61,000 bases of DNA from Cytobacillus firmus (GTDB lineage Bacteria > Bacillota > Bacilli > Bacillales > Cytobacillaceae): contig NZ_CP098323.1 in NCBI RefSeq assembly GCF_023657595.1, positions 35,001 through 96,000 of the forward strand. The letters run 5' to 3'. The notes beneath the pieces were generated by a model. That model was not told where the DNA came from and ran no database searches. It saw only the letters and a program-made list of their open reading frames with translations. Position numbers and translations under genes: made by a program. Positions 1-11,859 of the stretch are shown here, one piece after another. The first letter of the stretch is position 1. Every line of letters begins with the position of its first letter.

Positions 1-2782
<2,782 letters not shown>

Positions 2783-2988
2783 AAACGAAAAGCGGAGGCG
2801 ACTGTTCAACTTCGAGAGACGTTGGAGAGCCGGCCATTCAAATCCTGGTTTTGGGATTTGGAGGGACGGATCGAAACGGCCGAGAAGTTAGGAGCCGAAG
2901 CTAGACAAGTCATTGGTGATACTCGGCAAAAATACTTCTTCATACATTATCTAGTTTTGAGGGAACGAAGTTTCTTCAAACCAAATAG

Positions 2989-3105
<117 letters not shown>

Positions 3106-3111
3106 AAATGA

Positions 3112-3138
3112 AAGAGCACCTGATGGGTGTTCTTTTTT
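3112..3138 (+). terminator. rRNA operon terminator
   Basis: An 8-bp stem (agagcacc / ggtgttct) with a short loop is followed by seven T residues, directly after the 5S gene. Confidence 0.85.
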
Positions 3139-3139
3139 T

Positions 3140-3486
3140 GTGTGATTATAGGTATCTGAATCAACTGGACTCTTCTTTTTATTGAAAAATGCAGATATGC
3201 CTCACCTTTTCTGGATATGCGCCAGAATCGTATTATATGCGGCGTTCCCTGTTTTCATAGTCAATTTCGTTCTCCGTAAGAAGAATTGTGCCAAATGTAA
3301 GTAATCTTCAAAACGTGCTAGGTAAATTAAAAATCCTGTTAGATAAATTCATAAATTTGCGGATAAAACCCAAGACATGCTAGATAAACTCCAAAACCTG
3401 TTAGATACACCGCCAAGCCCAGGCATGCACCCAAATAAATCCCAGCATGACAGTAATCCAGTGCATCTCAGCTGCCCCGACAGCAC
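3140..3486. other. Gene-free region between rRNA operon and csfB
   Basis: No credible coding frame on either strand. It is AT-rich and holds a degenerate direct-repeat array (listed separately). In B. subtilis, as I recall, xpaC and yaaN also lie between csfB and the decarboxylase gene; neither is present in this window. Confidence 0.6.
3317..3410. repeat. Degenerate ~20-bp direct repeats (gctagataaa type)
   Basis: Five related units start near 3317 (gctaggtaaa), 3337 (tgttagataaa), 3358 (gcggataaaa), 3379 (gctagataaac) and 3398 (ctgttagataca). Spacing is 19-21 bp and the bases between the cores vary. No coding potential. It looks like a decayed minisatellite; function unknown. Confidence 0.5.
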
Positions 3487-3517
3487 AAAAAAATAAAAAG
3501 CCCCTATCAAAGGGCTT
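3487..3517 (-). terminator. csfB terminator
   Basis: Read on the minus strand, an aagccc / ggggctt hairpin just after the csfB stop codon is followed by a U-rich tract. Confidence 0.6.
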
Positions 3518-3522
3518 ACATT

Positions 3523-3726
3523 TCAAGAAAATATCTCCGGCATTGTTATTTTCCGCAGCTTCTTTAAGTAATAATTATATTTTGGATGACTTGTATCCGT
3601 GGTGATTAAATCATTCTCACAATCTGTGCAGATAAAAGAAGTGTATAGATGTATTCCCCTGGTTTTTGCCTGCTCGCATATGACACATTCTTCCCCTGCC
3701 TGTTTCTTTGCTAATAGCGAACCCAA
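3523..3726 (-). CDS. csfB: Anti-sigma-G factor Gin (CsfB)
   Basis: A 67-residue zinc-binding protein that in B. subtilis holds sigma-G (and sigma-E in the forespore) inactive until the right stage of sporulation. The frame shows CVICEQ near residue 14 and CTDC near residue 33, the paired CxxC knuckles of the Gin family, with the length expected. It starts at TTG, chosen because GGAGGT lies 7 nt upstream; the nearby GTG is in another frame. A good sigma-F promoter match sits just upstream, consistent with forespore expression of csfB in B. subtilis. The gene faces the rRNA operon, opposite to nearly all neighbours. Family assignment is firm from the cysteine pattern and locus. Confidence 0.88.
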   Translation of the reverse strand: MGSLLAKKQAGEECVICEQAKTRGIHLYTSFICTDCENDLITTDTSHPKYNYYLKKLRKITMPEIFS

Positions 3727-3746
3727 TCACTCCACCTCCATACCCT

Positions 3747-3776
3747 TAGTCTGCCCAGATTAACACTATTGTATAC
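3747..3776 (-). promoter_or_regulatory. Sigma-F promoter of csfB
   Basis: On the minus strand, GTATA, a 15-bp spacer and GGGCAGACTA match the sigma-F consensus GYATA-N15-GGNNANAHTR at every specified base. The -10 ends about 20 bases before the start codon, leaving a short leader that holds the Shine-Dalgarno sequence. Confidence 0.75.
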
Positions 3777-3983
3777 AATTTTTTGAATTTTCATTGGCGG
3801 GTTTTTCTGAGGTTACTTGATTAATATTGTATGATGGAAATCTAATTTGGGTGTATGTCTATAAAGGATTTCTTTTATTATTTTGCCTGATGTTTCAGGG
3901 ACTGGCGCAGATATCGCCCTTATGTAGCAGTTACATACTTGTTTTGTTAAAATAGGAGAAGAATCATAGGAAAGTGTGAACAT

Positions 3984-5420
3984 ATGAATCAGGAAAACAC
4001 TCCATTATGGAACCAATTACAAAAACATGCTTCACACCAGCCGTTGTCCTTTCATGTGCCGGGCCATAAGAACGGTTATCTTGCAGGCGGTGAGGGAGCA
4101 GATTATTTTAAACATATTTTAAAGCTTGATGCTACGGAGCTCGGCGGACTGGATGATTTGCATTCTCCTGAGGGAGTCATCCTGGAGGCTCAAGAGCTGC
4201 TTGCCGGCCTGCATGGAGTTTCAAAAAGCTTTTTCCTTGTGAACGGGTCGACTGCAGGGAATCTTGCCATGGTCCTGTCAGCAGCAGAAGAAAAGGAGAC
4301 TGTACTGGTCCAGCGGAACTGCCATAAGTCCATCCTGAATGGCATTACTTTGGCTAAGGCGAAGCCTGTCTTTTTAGCGCCTGAGTTTAATGAAGAGTGG
4401 GGCGTTGCCGGGGGAGTGGCTTTAGAAACGGTAAAAGAGGCGATCAGGCAATATCCGGATGCAAAAGCAATCATCTTAACCTATCCGAATTATTATGGAA
4501 TGGTATACGACCTTGAAAATATTATTCAGTGTGCCCACGATCACGGTATTCCGGTACTGGTGGATGAGGCTCATGGAGCGCACTTAATAGGCGGGAGCCA
4601 TTTTCCCGCATCGGCTGTTCAGCTTCAGGCAGATCTCACGGTACAATCGGCACATAAAACGCTGCCTGCTATGACAATGGGTGCTTATCTGCATTTTAAC
4701 AGCCGTTTTATAAAGGAAGAGAAAGTGTCCAACTATCTGGGGATACTCCAATCAAGCAGCCCTTCCTATCCGATTATGGCTTCTCTTGATTTGGCAAGGG
4801 CTTATTTAGCTTCATTTTCGAAAAAGGATGAGGAAGCACTGCTAAAAAAAATCGGGCGTTTCAGGAAGGATCTAAACAGGGTTAAAGGCATTAAGGTACT
4901 GCCATTTCAATATCACAAAGGCGACCCTTTAAAGGTAACCATTCAGTCGGAAACCTCACTCAGCGGATTTGACCTGCAGACTCTTCTGGAGAAGCACGGG
5001 ATCTTTACGGAAATGGCGGATCCCTATAATGTCCTGTTTGTTTTGCCTCTTTTGAAGAACGATATGGATTATCCATTTGACCGGGTGATTGAATGTTTGA
5101 AAGAGGAATTGACATCATTCATACCGGCAGACCGCCAGGAAAGAATCACTTTCATTAAAAAGCCTGTTTCCGGCCTTGCCCTTGAGCAAAAGGAACAGAG
5201 TCAGCACACCATTAAAATGGTGGCACTGGAAGAGGCAGCCGGTAAAATATGCGCTCAGCAGGTAATTCCTTATCCGCCAGGCATTCCGCTCTTATACCCG
5301 GGTGAAATCATTGAGAGCGAAGATATAGCAAACATCAGATTACAAATTCAGGCCGGAGCGCGGTTTCAAAATGGAGACAATATAAAAGCAGGCAGCATTA
5401 ACGTTTATGAGGATCTATAA
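3984..5420 (+). CDS. Orn/Lys/Arg decarboxylase family protein (YaaO-like)
   Basis: A PLP-dependent fold-type I decarboxylase of 478 residues, the short Gram-positive form of the ornithine/lysine/arginine decarboxylase family. Visible motifs: FHVPGHKNG near residue 23, NGSTAGN at 88-94 (cofactor phosphate), VDEAHGAH at 193-200 with the pyridine-contacting Asp194, and SAHKT at 222-226 carrying the Schiff-base Lys225. The C-terminal decarboxylase domain follows from about residue 370. Substrate cannot be read from sequence; amino acid decarboxylation toward polyamines is inferred. It leads into tmk after 20 bases and occupies the locus of B. subtilis yaaO. The start is the first ATG; its Shine-Dalgarno (aggaaag) is modest. 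Confidence 0.88.
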   Translation: MNQENTPLWNQLQKHASHQPLSFHVPGHKNGYLAGGEGADYFKHILKLDATELGGLDDLHSPEGVILEAQELLAGLHGVSKSFFLVNGSTAGNLAMVLSAAEEKETVLVQRNCHKSILNGITLAKAKPVFLAPEFNEEWGVAGGVALETVKEAIRQYPDAKAIILTYPNYYGMVYDLENIIQCAHDHGIPVLVDEAHGAHLIGGSHFPASAVQLQADLTVQSAHKTLPAMTMGAYLHFNSRFIKEEKVSNYLGILQSSSPSYPIMASLDLARAYLASFSKKDEEALLKKIGRFRKDLNRVKGIKVLPFQYHKGDPLKVTIQSETSLSGFDLQTLLEKHGIFTEMADPYNVLFVLPLLKNDMDYPFDRVIECLKEELTSFIPADRQERITFIKKPVSGLALEQKEQSQHTIKMVALEEAAGKICAQQVIPYPPGIPLLYPGEIIESEDIANIRLQIQAGARFQNGDNIKAGSINVYEDL

Positions 5421-5440
5421 CAGCAGCTGGAGGAAGTAAA

Positions 5441-6067
5441 ATGAAAAAAGGTAAGTTTATTACGGTCGAAGGACCAGAGGGTGCCGGAAAGACAACGATT
5501 ATTGATATGCTGGCAAGCAATCTGGCAGAGGAAGGCTATCAGGTGCTTCAGACAAGAGAGCCTGGCGGAATTGAGATTGCTGAGCAAATCCGAAGTGTCA
5601 TACTTGATAAAAAGAATACAAAGATGGACCCGAGAACAGAGGCTCTGCTGTATGCGGCAGCCAGAAGGCAGCACCTGGCTGAGAAAGTAAAGCCGGCACT
5701 GGATGAGGGATATATCATTTTATGTGACCGGTTTATTGATAGCTCTCTTGCCTATCAAGGTTATGCAAGAGGACTTGGCATTGAGGAGGTCTACTCCATC
5801 AACAGCTTTGCCATTGAAGGCATGATGCCTGAACTGACTTTGTATTTTGATATTGATCCTGAAGCCGGCCTGGATAGAATCAATCAGCATAAAGGACGGG
5901 AAGTGAACCGCCTGGACCTGGAAAAGCTCGGCTTTCATCATAAAGTGCGGGAGGGCTATCTGAAGCTAATGGAGCTTTACCCGGAGCGCATCTTTAAGAT
6001 TGATGCTTCAAAGCCATTGGAGGAAGTCTATCAGCAGGCGGAGAGCAAGCTGAAAGAACGAATATAA
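5441..6067 (+). CDS. tmk: Thymidylate kinase
   Basis: Phosphorylates dTMP to dTDP with ATP, an essential step of dTTP synthesis. The 208-residue frame has the P-loop GPEGAGKTT at 11-19, the TREPGG segment near 38-43, and the [13 protein letters not shown] motif near 95-107 that binds nucleotide and positions the lid. Length fits the bacterial family. GGAGG sits just before the ATG. It follows the decarboxylase closely and is closed by a strong terminator, so the two genes probably share a transcript. Confidence 0.97.
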   Translation: MKKGKFITVEGPEGAGKTTIIDMLASNLAEEGYQVLQTREPGGIEIAEQIRSVILDKKNTKMDPRTEALLYAAARRQHLAEKVKPALDEGYIILCDRFIDSSLAYQGYARGLGIEEVYSINSFAIEGMMPELTLYFDIDPEAGLDRINQHKGREVNRLDLEKLGFHHKVREGYLKLMELYPERIFKIDASKPLEEVYQQAESKLKERI

Positions 6068-6073
6068 AAACTT

Positions 6074-6107
6074 GCCTTAAAGATTATATTTCTTTAAGGC
6101 TTTTTTA
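6074..6107 (+). terminator. tmk terminator
   Basis: A perfect 9-bp stem (gccttaaag / ctttaaggc) with a 9-nt loop is followed by six T residues. Confidence 0.92.
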
Positions 6108-6155
6108 AAATATTTTTTCTGTATTCCCTTAATTTCTGCTTGAAGATAAAATAAT

Positions 6156-6164
6156 TGATATAAT
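6156..6164 (+). promoter_or_regulatory. Extended -10 promoter candidate for darA
   Basis: TGATATAAT is a full extended -10 element in an AT-rich stretch, about 47 bases before the darA start and after the tmk terminator. No good -35 hexamer is visible, which extended -10 promoters can lack. Confidence 0.55.
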
Positions 6165-6186
6165 AAAAGTAAGACAAAACGGATGA

Positions 6187-6540
<354 letters not shown>

Positions 6541-6582
6541 TCATTACAGAGGGAGCTTAGAGCCCTTTGCGGAGGATCAGGT

Positions 6583-7023
6583 ATGAAAATTAATCAGGAA
6601 CTTCGGCTCAAGATGGAAAATGTCCGCAATGAGCAGAAGCAGGCAGCCGGGAATGACGTTAAATTTTCTGAAATGGTGCAGAAGCAGGACCAGAAAATGC
6701 AGGCTTCCCAGCTTCAGGGTCTGTTAAAGGATATAGATGCCGCAGGAGAACGGCTGGCCCGCTCCAGAACCTTTAAGGATCTGGCCAAATTTAAAACGCT
6801 TGTGAAACGATTTGTGAAGGAAGCAGTTGATTTTGGAATGGAGCTGAGGCAATCGCACAGCTGGAACCAGCATGGACAGGGCCGATCTCTGAAAGTGGTG
6901 GAAACGGTTGATGAAAAGCTTTCAGAGCTGACAGATGAATTAATGAAAAAAGAAGAATCTTCTATTGATATATTAGGAAAAGTCGGAGAGATTAAGGGGC
7001 TCCTAATAAATTTATATATGTAA
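6583..7023 (+). CDS. yaaR: YaaR family protein (DUF327)
   Basis: 146 residues, highly charged and predicted helical, between darA and holB as in B. subtilis yaaR. No catalytic motif, membrane span or signal peptide is visible. The region around residues 60-110 (ARSRTFKDLAKFKTLVKRF) carries the conserved core. Its role is not established to my knowledge. Shine-Dalgarno GGAGG lies 6-8 nt before the ATG. The holB start follows within a few bases, suggesting coupled translation. Confidence 0.88.
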   Translation: MKINQELRLKMENVRNEQKQAAGNDVKFSEMVQKQDQKMQASQLQGLLKDIDAAGERLARSRTFKDLAKFKTLVKRFVKEAVDFGMELRQSHSWNQHGQGRSLKVVETVDEKLSELTDELMKKEESSIDILGKVGEIKGLLINLYM

Positions 7024-7036
7024 GTGAGTGATACTT

Positions 7037-8044
7037 GTGGGAAAAACGTGGGAACAGCTGGAGGCCATACAGCCAGTTGTATTAAAAATGTTTAAAAATA
7101 GCATAGTGAAGAATCGGCTGGCCCACGCCTACTTGTTTGAAGGGATGAAAGGAACAGGAAAGCGGGAAGCAAGCATGCTTTTGGCGAAAAGCCGATTCTG
7201 CCATGAACCGCTTGAAGGGTATGTTCCATGTGAAACATGTTCAAACTGCAAAAGGATAAACAGCGGAAATCATCCGGATGTTCATATTCTGGAGCCGGAC
7301 GGGCTTTCTATCAAAAAAAATCAGATTCAAAGCCTGCAGGAAGAGTTTTCAAAGACCGGGGTAGAATCCAGGCGGAAACTTTATGTGATTGTTCATGCTG
7401 ACAAAATGACAGTGAACGCTGCCAACAGTCTGCTTAAATTTCTGGAGGAACCTCATTCAGAGACGACCGCTGTGCTGATTACCGAGCAGTCGCAGCAGAT
7501 GCTTCCTACTATTCTATCCCGCTGTCAGTCCATTTCTTTTAAACCATTATCTCCTGCTGAAATGATTCAGCAATTAAAAAATAATGGAGTGGATCCTGTC
7601 CAGGCACCATTACTTGCACAAATTACCAATAATTTGGATGAAGCTTTACAATATAGTTCTGATGATTGGTTTGTACAAGCACAAAAAATAGTGTTAAAAT
7701 TATATGAAGTGGTAAAGAAGAATCCGCTTGAGGCAATGGTTGCCCTTCAGGAGGACTGGTTCTTGCACTTTAGAGAAAAAGAGCAGATTGATCGCGGCTT
7801 GGATCTATTACTTCTTATTTTTAAAGATTTACTATATATTCAGCTTGGGAAACAAGACCAGGTTGTCCATCTGAACGAACGAAAACGTTTAGAGCAGTTT
7901 GCGCTGCAATCTTCCACCAAACGCCTGACGGAACAGATGACGGCTGTTTTGGAAGCCAAAAGAAAATTGCAGGCAAATATGAATCCGCAGCTGTTGATGG
8001 AACAGCTTGTGCTAAAATTGCAGGAGGGATCTTCCTTTGTATGA
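7037..8044 (+). CDS. holB: DNA polymerase III delta' subunit
   Basis: Clamp-loader subunit that with delta and tau loads the beta clamp. From GTG 7037 the protein is 335 residues. It has the P-loop-like EGMKGTGK, a Cys4-type zinc module (CHEP..CETCSNC) near residues 54-70, and the SRC sensor motif (ILSRCQSI). GTG 7037 gives an N-terminus (GKTWEQLEAIQP) that lines up with B. subtilis HolB (SWEQM...QP); GTG 7028 is an alternative three codons longer. Ribosome-binding sequence is weak (agtgagtga). The 3' end overlaps ricT by 8 bases, and the ricT Shine-Dalgarno lies inside holB, so the pair is translationally coupled. Confidence 0.93.
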   Translation: MGKTWEQLEAIQPVVLKMFKNSIVKNRLAHAYLFEGMKGTGKREASMLLAKSRFCHEPLEGYVPCETCSNCKRINSGNHPDVHILEPDGLSIKKNQIQSLQEEFSKTGVESRRKLYVIVHADKMTVNAANSLLKFLEEPHSETTAVLITEQSQQMLPTILSRCQSISFKPLSPAEMIQQLKNNGVDPVQAPLLAQITNNLDEALQYSSDDWFVQAQKIVLKLYEVVKKNPLEAMVALQEDWFLHFREKEQIDRGLDLLLLIFKDLLYIQLGKQDQVVHLNERKRLEQFALQSSTKRLTEQMTAVLEAKRKLQANMNPQLLMEQLVLKLQEGSSFV

Positions 8045-8864
8045 TGTAGTAGGAGTGCGCTTTAAAAAAGCGGGCAAGATTTATTATTTTGATCCCGGAG
8101 ATCTCTCAATACAAAAGGATGACTTTGTCATTGTCGAAACTGTCCGAGGTGTAGAATACGGAAAAGTGGTAATTGCCCCGAAGCAGGTCGATGAGCATGA
8201 TGTTGTCCTTCCATTAAAAAAGGTTCTTCGTATTGCAGATCAAAAGGATCGCATGATTGTTGAGGAGAACAAGCAGGCCGCCAAGGAAGCATACGAGGTA
8301 TGCTGTGAAAAGGTACAAACACATCAGCTTGATATGAAGCTGGTGGATGTTGAATATACATTTGACCGAAATAAGGTCATCTTCTACTTTACGGCTGATG
8401 GCCGGGTTGACTTCCGCGAGCTTGTCAAAGATCTCGCAGCCATCTTCCGGACAAGGATTGAACTTCGCCAGATTGGTGTGAGGGATGAAGCAAAAATGCT
8501 GGGCGGAATTGGCCCATGCGGAAGAATGCTGTGCTGTTCCACTTTCCTGGGTGACTTTGATCCTGTATCCATTAAGATGGCAAAGGACCAGAATCTATCG
8601 CTGAACCCAACGAAAATATCGGGTTTATGCGGCCGCTTAATGTGCTGCCTGAAATATGAAAATGATGAGTATGAAGCAGCAAAAGAAATGCTTCCGGACC
8701 TTGGGGAATGGATTCAGACCCCGGATGGAGCCGGAAAAGTGGTAGGCTTGAATATATTGGAGCGTGTGCTGCAGGTTGATGTGAAAGAAGCCGAGCGCGT
8801 CCTCGAATATACACTGGATGAAATTTTAAAACAAGGTGCTGTATCAGTTCAGTCCACAGATTAA
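8037..8864 (+). CDS. ricT: RicT (YaaT), PSP1-domain regulatory iron-sulfur protein
   Basis: 275 residues starting MYDVVGVRFKKAGKIYYFDPG, near-identical in layout to B. subtilis YaaT/RicT. With RicA and RicF it forms the Y-complex that carries [4Fe-4S] clusters, promotes RNase Y-dependent mRNA maturation, and affects competence, biofilm and sporulation. The cysteine-rich core is visible: GPCGRMLCC near 160 and SGLCGRLMCCLKYE near 198. The start is TTG, supported by GGAGGG 8 nt upstream inside holB and by family alignment. RicA and RicF are not in this window. Confidence 0.95.
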   Translation: MYDVVGVRFKKAGKIYYFDPGDLSIQKDDFVIVETVRGVEYGKVVIAPKQVDEHDVVLPLKKVLRIADQKDRMIVEENKQAAKEAYEVCCEKVQTHQLDMKLVDVEYTFDRNKVIFYFTADGRVDFRELVKDLAAIFRTRIELRQIGVRDEAKMLGGIGPCGRMLCCSTFLGDFDPVSIKMAKDQNLSLNPTKISGLCGRLMCCLKYENDEYEAAKEMLPDLGEWIQTPDGAGKVVGLNILERVLQVDVKEAERVLEYTLDEILKQGAVSVQSTD

Positions 8865-8876
8865 GAGGTGGAAGTC

Positions 8877-9251
8877 GTGGATAAAAAAGAAATCTTTGAC
8901 TCAGTGAGTAATATGGAAACCCAAATTGGAGAGTTATATCAGCAGCTTGGTGAGTTAAAGCAGCATTTGGCAGAAATACTTGAAGAGAATAACTCTTTAA
9001 AGCTGGAAAATGAACATTTACGACGTCATTTAGACATACCTGCGGAAAAGGAAAGCACATCGGCGAAAAAACGCAAGTCAGAGCAGTCGGCCGATGCTGC
9101 AGATGAGGATAAGGTGATTGATATTGGCGAAGGTTATGATAACCTGGCCCGCCTCTATCAGGAAGGCTTTCACATTTGCAATCTTCATTTCGGCAGCCCG
9201 CGTAAAGAGGGAGACTGTCTGTTTTGCCTGTCTTTCCTGAATAAGAAGTAA
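8877..9251 (+). CDS. yabA: Replication initiation control protein YabA
   Basis: Negative regulator of initiation that bridges DnaA and the DnaN clamp. GTG 8877 is chosen over GTG 8868: AGAGGTGG then sits 6-8 nt upstream and the protein begins [10 protein letters not shown] like its relatives, giving 124 residues. The N-terminal half is a leucine-zipper coiled coil ([21 protein letters not shown]), followed by a charged linker and a C-terminal zinc module (HICNLHFG ... CLFC). Its position after holB and ricT keeps two replication proteins together. Confidence 0.94.
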   Translation: MDKKEIFDSVSNMETQIGELYQQLGELKQHLAEILEENNSLKLENEHLRRHLDIPAEKESTSAKKRKSEQSADAADEDKVIDIGEGYDNLARLYQEGFHICNLHFGSPRKEGDCLFCLSFLNKK

Positions 9252-9257
9252 ACTTTT

Positions 9258-9286
9258 AGCCTTCCTGTGATAGGAAGGCTATTTTT
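9258..9286 (+). terminator. yabA terminator
   Basis: Perfect 9-bp stem (agccttcct / aggaaggct) with a 5-nt loop, then atttttcc. It overlaps the longest possible trmN6 frame and so argues against the upstream start there. Confidence 0.88.
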
Positions 9287-9326
9287 CCATAAAAGCAAAG
9301 AATCAGAGAAGCATGGAGGATCAAGA

Positions 9327-10067
9327 ATGGATTTTTTAAACGAAGGGGAGCGGCTGGACTATTTGCTGGCTGAAGATATGAGAATCATTCAAAGCCCGGC
9401 CGTTTTTTCTTTTTCACTGGATGCTGTCCTGCTGGCCCGGTTTGTGTATGTGCCGATTCAAAAAGGCAATCTCGTTGATTTGTGCAGCGGAAATGGCGTG
9501 ATTCCGCTTTTTTTAAGCACAAGAACAAAGGGGGCCATTACAGGCGTCGAAATTCAGGAGCGTCTGTATGATATGGCGGTCAGAAGCATTGAATACAATA
9601 AGCTTCAAGACCGGATTAAGATGATTCGCGGGGATATTAAAGAGATCCATCGAGAATTAGGTTATGGAAAATTTGATGTTGTCACCTGCAACCCGCCTTA
9701 TTTTCCGACTCCTTCTAAGGAAGAAATCAACGAGAATGAGCATTTGGCGATTGCCCGCCATGAAATTCTCTGTACACTTGAGGATGCGGTTAAAGCGTCA
9801 AGCGGACTTGCGAGACAGGGAGGCAAGGTGGCATTTGTGCACAGGCCGGGCAGGTTCCTGGACATTGTCACGCTCATGCGCAAATATAAGCTGGAGCCGA
9901 AAAGGGTGCAATTTGTCTATCCGAAGGCCGGAAAAGAAGCAAACACGCTGCTGATTGAGGCAGTTAAGAACGGAAATCCAGACCTGAAAATCCTGCCTCC
10001 TTTATTTGTATATAATGAAGAAAATGAATACACACCCGAAATGAGAGAGATTTTATATGGAGAATAG
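9327..10067 (+). CDS. trmN6: tRNA1(Val) (adenine(37)-N6)-methyltransferase
   Basis: Class I SAM-dependent methyltransferase of the TrmN6/YabB type; modification of A37 in tRNA is inferred from family. The glycine-rich SAM motif [13 protein letters not shown] lies near residues 51-63 and the catalytic NPPY motif ([13 protein letters not shown]) near 118-130. ATG 9327 has GGAGGA 7 nt upstream; the longer frame would start inside the yabA terminator. 246 residues. The end overlaps yazA by 11 bases. Confidence 0.92.
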   Translation: MDFLNEGERLDYLLAEDMRIIQSPAVFSFSLDAVLLARFVYVPIQKGNLVDLCSGNGVIPLFLSTRTKGAITGVEIQERLYDMAVRSIEYNKLQDRIKMIRGDIKEIHRELGYGKFDVVTCNPPYFPTPSKEEINENEHLAIARHEILCTLEDAVKASSGLARQGGKVAFVHRPGRFLDIVTLMRKYKLEPKRVQFVYPKAGKEANTLLIEAVKNGNPDLKILPPLFVYNEENEYTPEMREILYGE

Positions 10068-10320
10068 CCATTTTTTTTACGTTCTCCATTGCCGTGATGG
10101 CAGCTTATATGCAGGCTACACCAATGATCTTGAAAAACGGGTGAAGGCCCATAATGAAGGAAAAGGGGCCAAGTATACCAGAGGAAGAGGACCGGTTGAG
10201 CTGGTCTTCTCCCGTTCTTTTTCGGAAAAAGGCGAAGCGATGAGAGCGGAATATGAATTCAAGCAATGGTCCCGGAAGAAGAAGGACGAGTTTTTAAAAC
10301 AACACAATATTTCAATTTAA
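10057..10320 (+). CDS. yazA: GIY-YIG domain protein YazA
   Basis: An 87-residue stand-alone GIY-YIG module, the UPF0213 family. [19 protein letters not shown] near residues 5-23 contains the GIY-YIG core (here FYV...YAGYT), with a conserved Arg ([19 protein letters not shown]) and Glu ([11 protein letters not shown]). Nuclease activity is expected from the fold but a cellular substrate is not known to me. It overlaps trmN6, indicating one transcript. Confidence 0.92.
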   Translation: MENSHFFYVLHCRDGSLYAGYTNDLEKRVKAHNEGKGAKYTRGRGPVELVFSRSFSEKGEAMRAEYEFKQWSRKKKDEFLKQHNISI

Positions 10321-10322
10321 TA

Positions 10323-10396
10323 ATTTGAAAACAGTCTAGCTCCGAGCGCCATCGGCTCGAGGTCTTAAGCCGATAAGCGGGCGCTCTGCGCTTTTC
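10323..10396 (+). repeat. Modular hairpin repeat, copy 1
   Basis: Member of the intergenic family with ends like tctagctccagcgcc and ggcgcttgcgctttt. Here the inner stem is atcggc (10351-10356) with gccgat (10369-10374). It sits directly before the rsmI ribosome-binding site, as many copies sit before gene starts. Confidence 0.85.
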
Positions 10397-10418
10397 AAGA
10401 AAGAGACGGGTGGTACAT

Positions 10419-11297
10419 ATGTGGCAGCAAAAAAGCTTTGAGCATGAAGAGTCAAAAGGAATTCTGTATTTAGTCCCGACTCCAATCGGCAATCTGGAAG
10501 ACATGAGCTTCAGGGCGGTTAGAATCCTGAAGGAAGCGGACTTTATTGCAGCGGAGGATACGCGCAATACAAAGAAGCTATGCAATCATTTTGAGATTGC
10601 CACACCCATCATCAGCTATCATGAACATAATAAGGAAATCAGCGGACAGAAGCTGCTTGAAAAAGTGGCCAATGGCGCAAAAATTGCCCTTGTCAGTGAT
10701 GCAGGGATGCCTGCGATTTCAGACCCGGGCTATGACCTTGTAACAGCGGCTGCTGAAGAAAAGCTGACAGTGGTGCCCCTTCCCGGTGCGAATGCTGCTT
10801 TGACCGGCCTGATTGCTTCCGGCATCAACACGCAGCCCTTTTATTTCTATGGGTTCCTGAACAGGCAGAAGAAACTCAAGAAACAGGAACTCGAGGATCT
10901 CTCCAGGCTATCGGCAACCATCATCTTATATGAAGCTCCCCACCGCCTGAAGGAAACCCTCTCGCTGATGTCGGACATCATGGGTAACAGGAATATTGCA
11001 TTATGCCGCGAACTGACGAAGAGATATGAGGAATTTATCCGGGGAACTGTAGAAGAAGCAATTGAATGGGCATCAAGCGGCGAAGTGAGAGGAGAATTTG
11101 TGATTATTATTGAAGGGACTTCGGAGACTGTGCAGGATGCAGAAACTGCCTGGTGGGAGAATCTTTCGATTGAGGATCATGTCAGCTATTATATAGAAGA
11201 AACAGGTCTCTCGAGCAAGGAAGCCATCAAGCTAACCGCAAAAGATCGGGGATTAAATAAGCGGGATGTTTACCATGCTTATCATATCGAAGAATAA
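10419..11297 (+). CDS. rsmI: 16S rRNA (cytidine(1402)-2'-O)-methyltransferase RsmI
   Basis: SAM-dependent ribose methyltransferase of the tetrapyrrole-methylase fold that, with RsmH, modifies C1402 in the decoding centre. LYLVPTPIGNLEDMS near residues 15-29 is the family signature; AAEDTRNTKKL and VSDAGMPAISDPGYDLV follow. ATG 10419 is preferred to GTG 10410 because GGGTGG lies 5-6 nt upstream. 292 residues, full length. A hairpin repeat separates it from yazA and a strong terminator faces the convergent abrB. Confidence 0.95.
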   Translation: MWQQKSFEHEESKGILYLVPTPIGNLEDMSFRAVRILKEADFIAAEDTRNTKKLCNHFEIATPIISYHEHNKEISGQKLLEKVANGAKIALVSDAGMPAISDPGYDLVTAAAEEKLTVVPLPGANAALTGLIASGINTQPFYFYGFLNRQKKLKKQELEDLSRLSATIILYEAPHRLKETLSLMSDIMGNRNIALCRELTKRYEEFIRGTVEEAIEWASSGEVRGEFVIIIEGTSETVQDAETAWWENLSIEDHVSYYIEETGLSSKEAIKLTAKDRGLNKRDVYHAYHIEE

Positions 11298-11300
11298 AAA

Positions 11301-11331
11301 AAGCTTCTCACACAAGTGAGAAGCTTTTTTT
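11301..11331 (+). terminator. rsmI terminator
   Basis: Perfect 11-bp stem (aagcttctcac / gtgagaagctt), 4-nt loop, eight T residues. An A-run on the 5' side suggests it could also act on transcripts from abrB. Confidence 0.94.
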
Positions 11332-11333
11332 CA

Positions 11334-11444
11334 TTGTCTAGCTCCAGCGCCTACCCCCTCGAGGTCACAAGCCAATCCTCCCAAAAGGCAAAGAACCTTT
11401 CCGTGAGGCTCGTGTCGGGGGTGGACAAGGCGCTTCCGCTTTTC
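11334..11444 (+). repeat. Modular hairpin repeat, copy 2 (uninterrupted long form)
   Basis: Long single form. Inner stem accccc (11353-11358) pairs gggggt (11417-11422). The segment gaggtcacaagccaatcctccc is continuous here (around 11360-11381) and serves as the empty-site version of the nested copies at 12.3 and 17.6 kb. It lies between two convergent genes. Confidence 0.88.
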
Positions 11445-11447
11445 TAA

Positions 11448-11732
11448 TTATTTTACAGTTTCAAAAGTGTTTTGAATTTCTTTTAACAGCTGCTCTGCAC
11501 CATCACGGCTTAGAATTAATTTGCCGTTAGCCAGTGAGATATTATCATCAGATACTTCCCCGGTAACATGGCAAGTCATGTTTGGCTTGTACTTTTTAAG
11601 GATGATTCTTTCGTCATCTACGTAGATTTCTAAAGCATCCTTTTCAGCGATTCCAAGTGTGCGTCTTAGTTCAATAGGGATTACTACGCGGCCAAGCTCA
11701 TCAACTTTACGAACAATACCTGTAGATTTCAT
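11448..11732 (-). CDS. abrB: Transition-state regulator AbrB
   Basis: DNA-binding repressor of post-exponential genes. The 94-residue protein opens MKSTGIVRKVDELGRVVIPI, the swapped-hairpin AbrB domain, nearly identical to B. subtilis over the first 55 residues; the C-terminal half is the divergent multimerisation domain, with a Cys in TCHVTGE as in B. subtilis. GGAGA precedes the ATG. A sigma-A promoter and two Spo0A boxes lie upstream, so Spo0A~P repression is expected. It is the only protein gene besides csfB on the minus strand. Confidence 0.98.
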   Translation of the reverse strand: MKSTGIVRKVDELGRVVIPIELRRTLGIAEKDALEIYVDDERIILKKYKPNMTCHVTGEVSDDNISLANGKLILSRDGAEQLLKEIQNTFETVK

Positions 11733-11784
11733 AATAAAAGTCTCCTCTCAAATCTCCAATAATATTTTTCTCTATCTATATCGT

Positions 11785-11801
11785 TTCGTCATTATTCGAC
11801 A
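11785..11801 (-). promoter_or_regulatory. Tandem Spo0A boxes in abrB leader
   Basis: On the minus strand TGTCGAA (11795-11801) and TGACGAA (11785-11791) are spaced by 10 bp, one helical turn. The first is the exact 0A-box consensus. They fall just downstream of the predicted start site, the arrangement by which Spo0A~P represses abrB in B. subtilis. Confidence 0.85.
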
Positions 11802-11818
11802 AAATCTTTGTTACATTC

Positions 11819-11847
11819 ATAATACCAGCCATTCCCATATACGTCAA
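11819..11847 (-). promoter_or_regulatory. Sigma-A promoter of abrB
   Basis: On the minus strand, TTGACG, 17-bp spacer, TATTAT. Predicted start near 11812, which places the two Spo0A boxes at about +11 to +27. Confidence 0.8.
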
Positions 11848-11859
11848 TTACTTTATTTT

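Noticed and set aside
9267..9326. N-terminal extension of trmN6
   Set aside because: It starts inside the yabA terminator hairpin, and ATG 9327 has a good ribosome-binding site.
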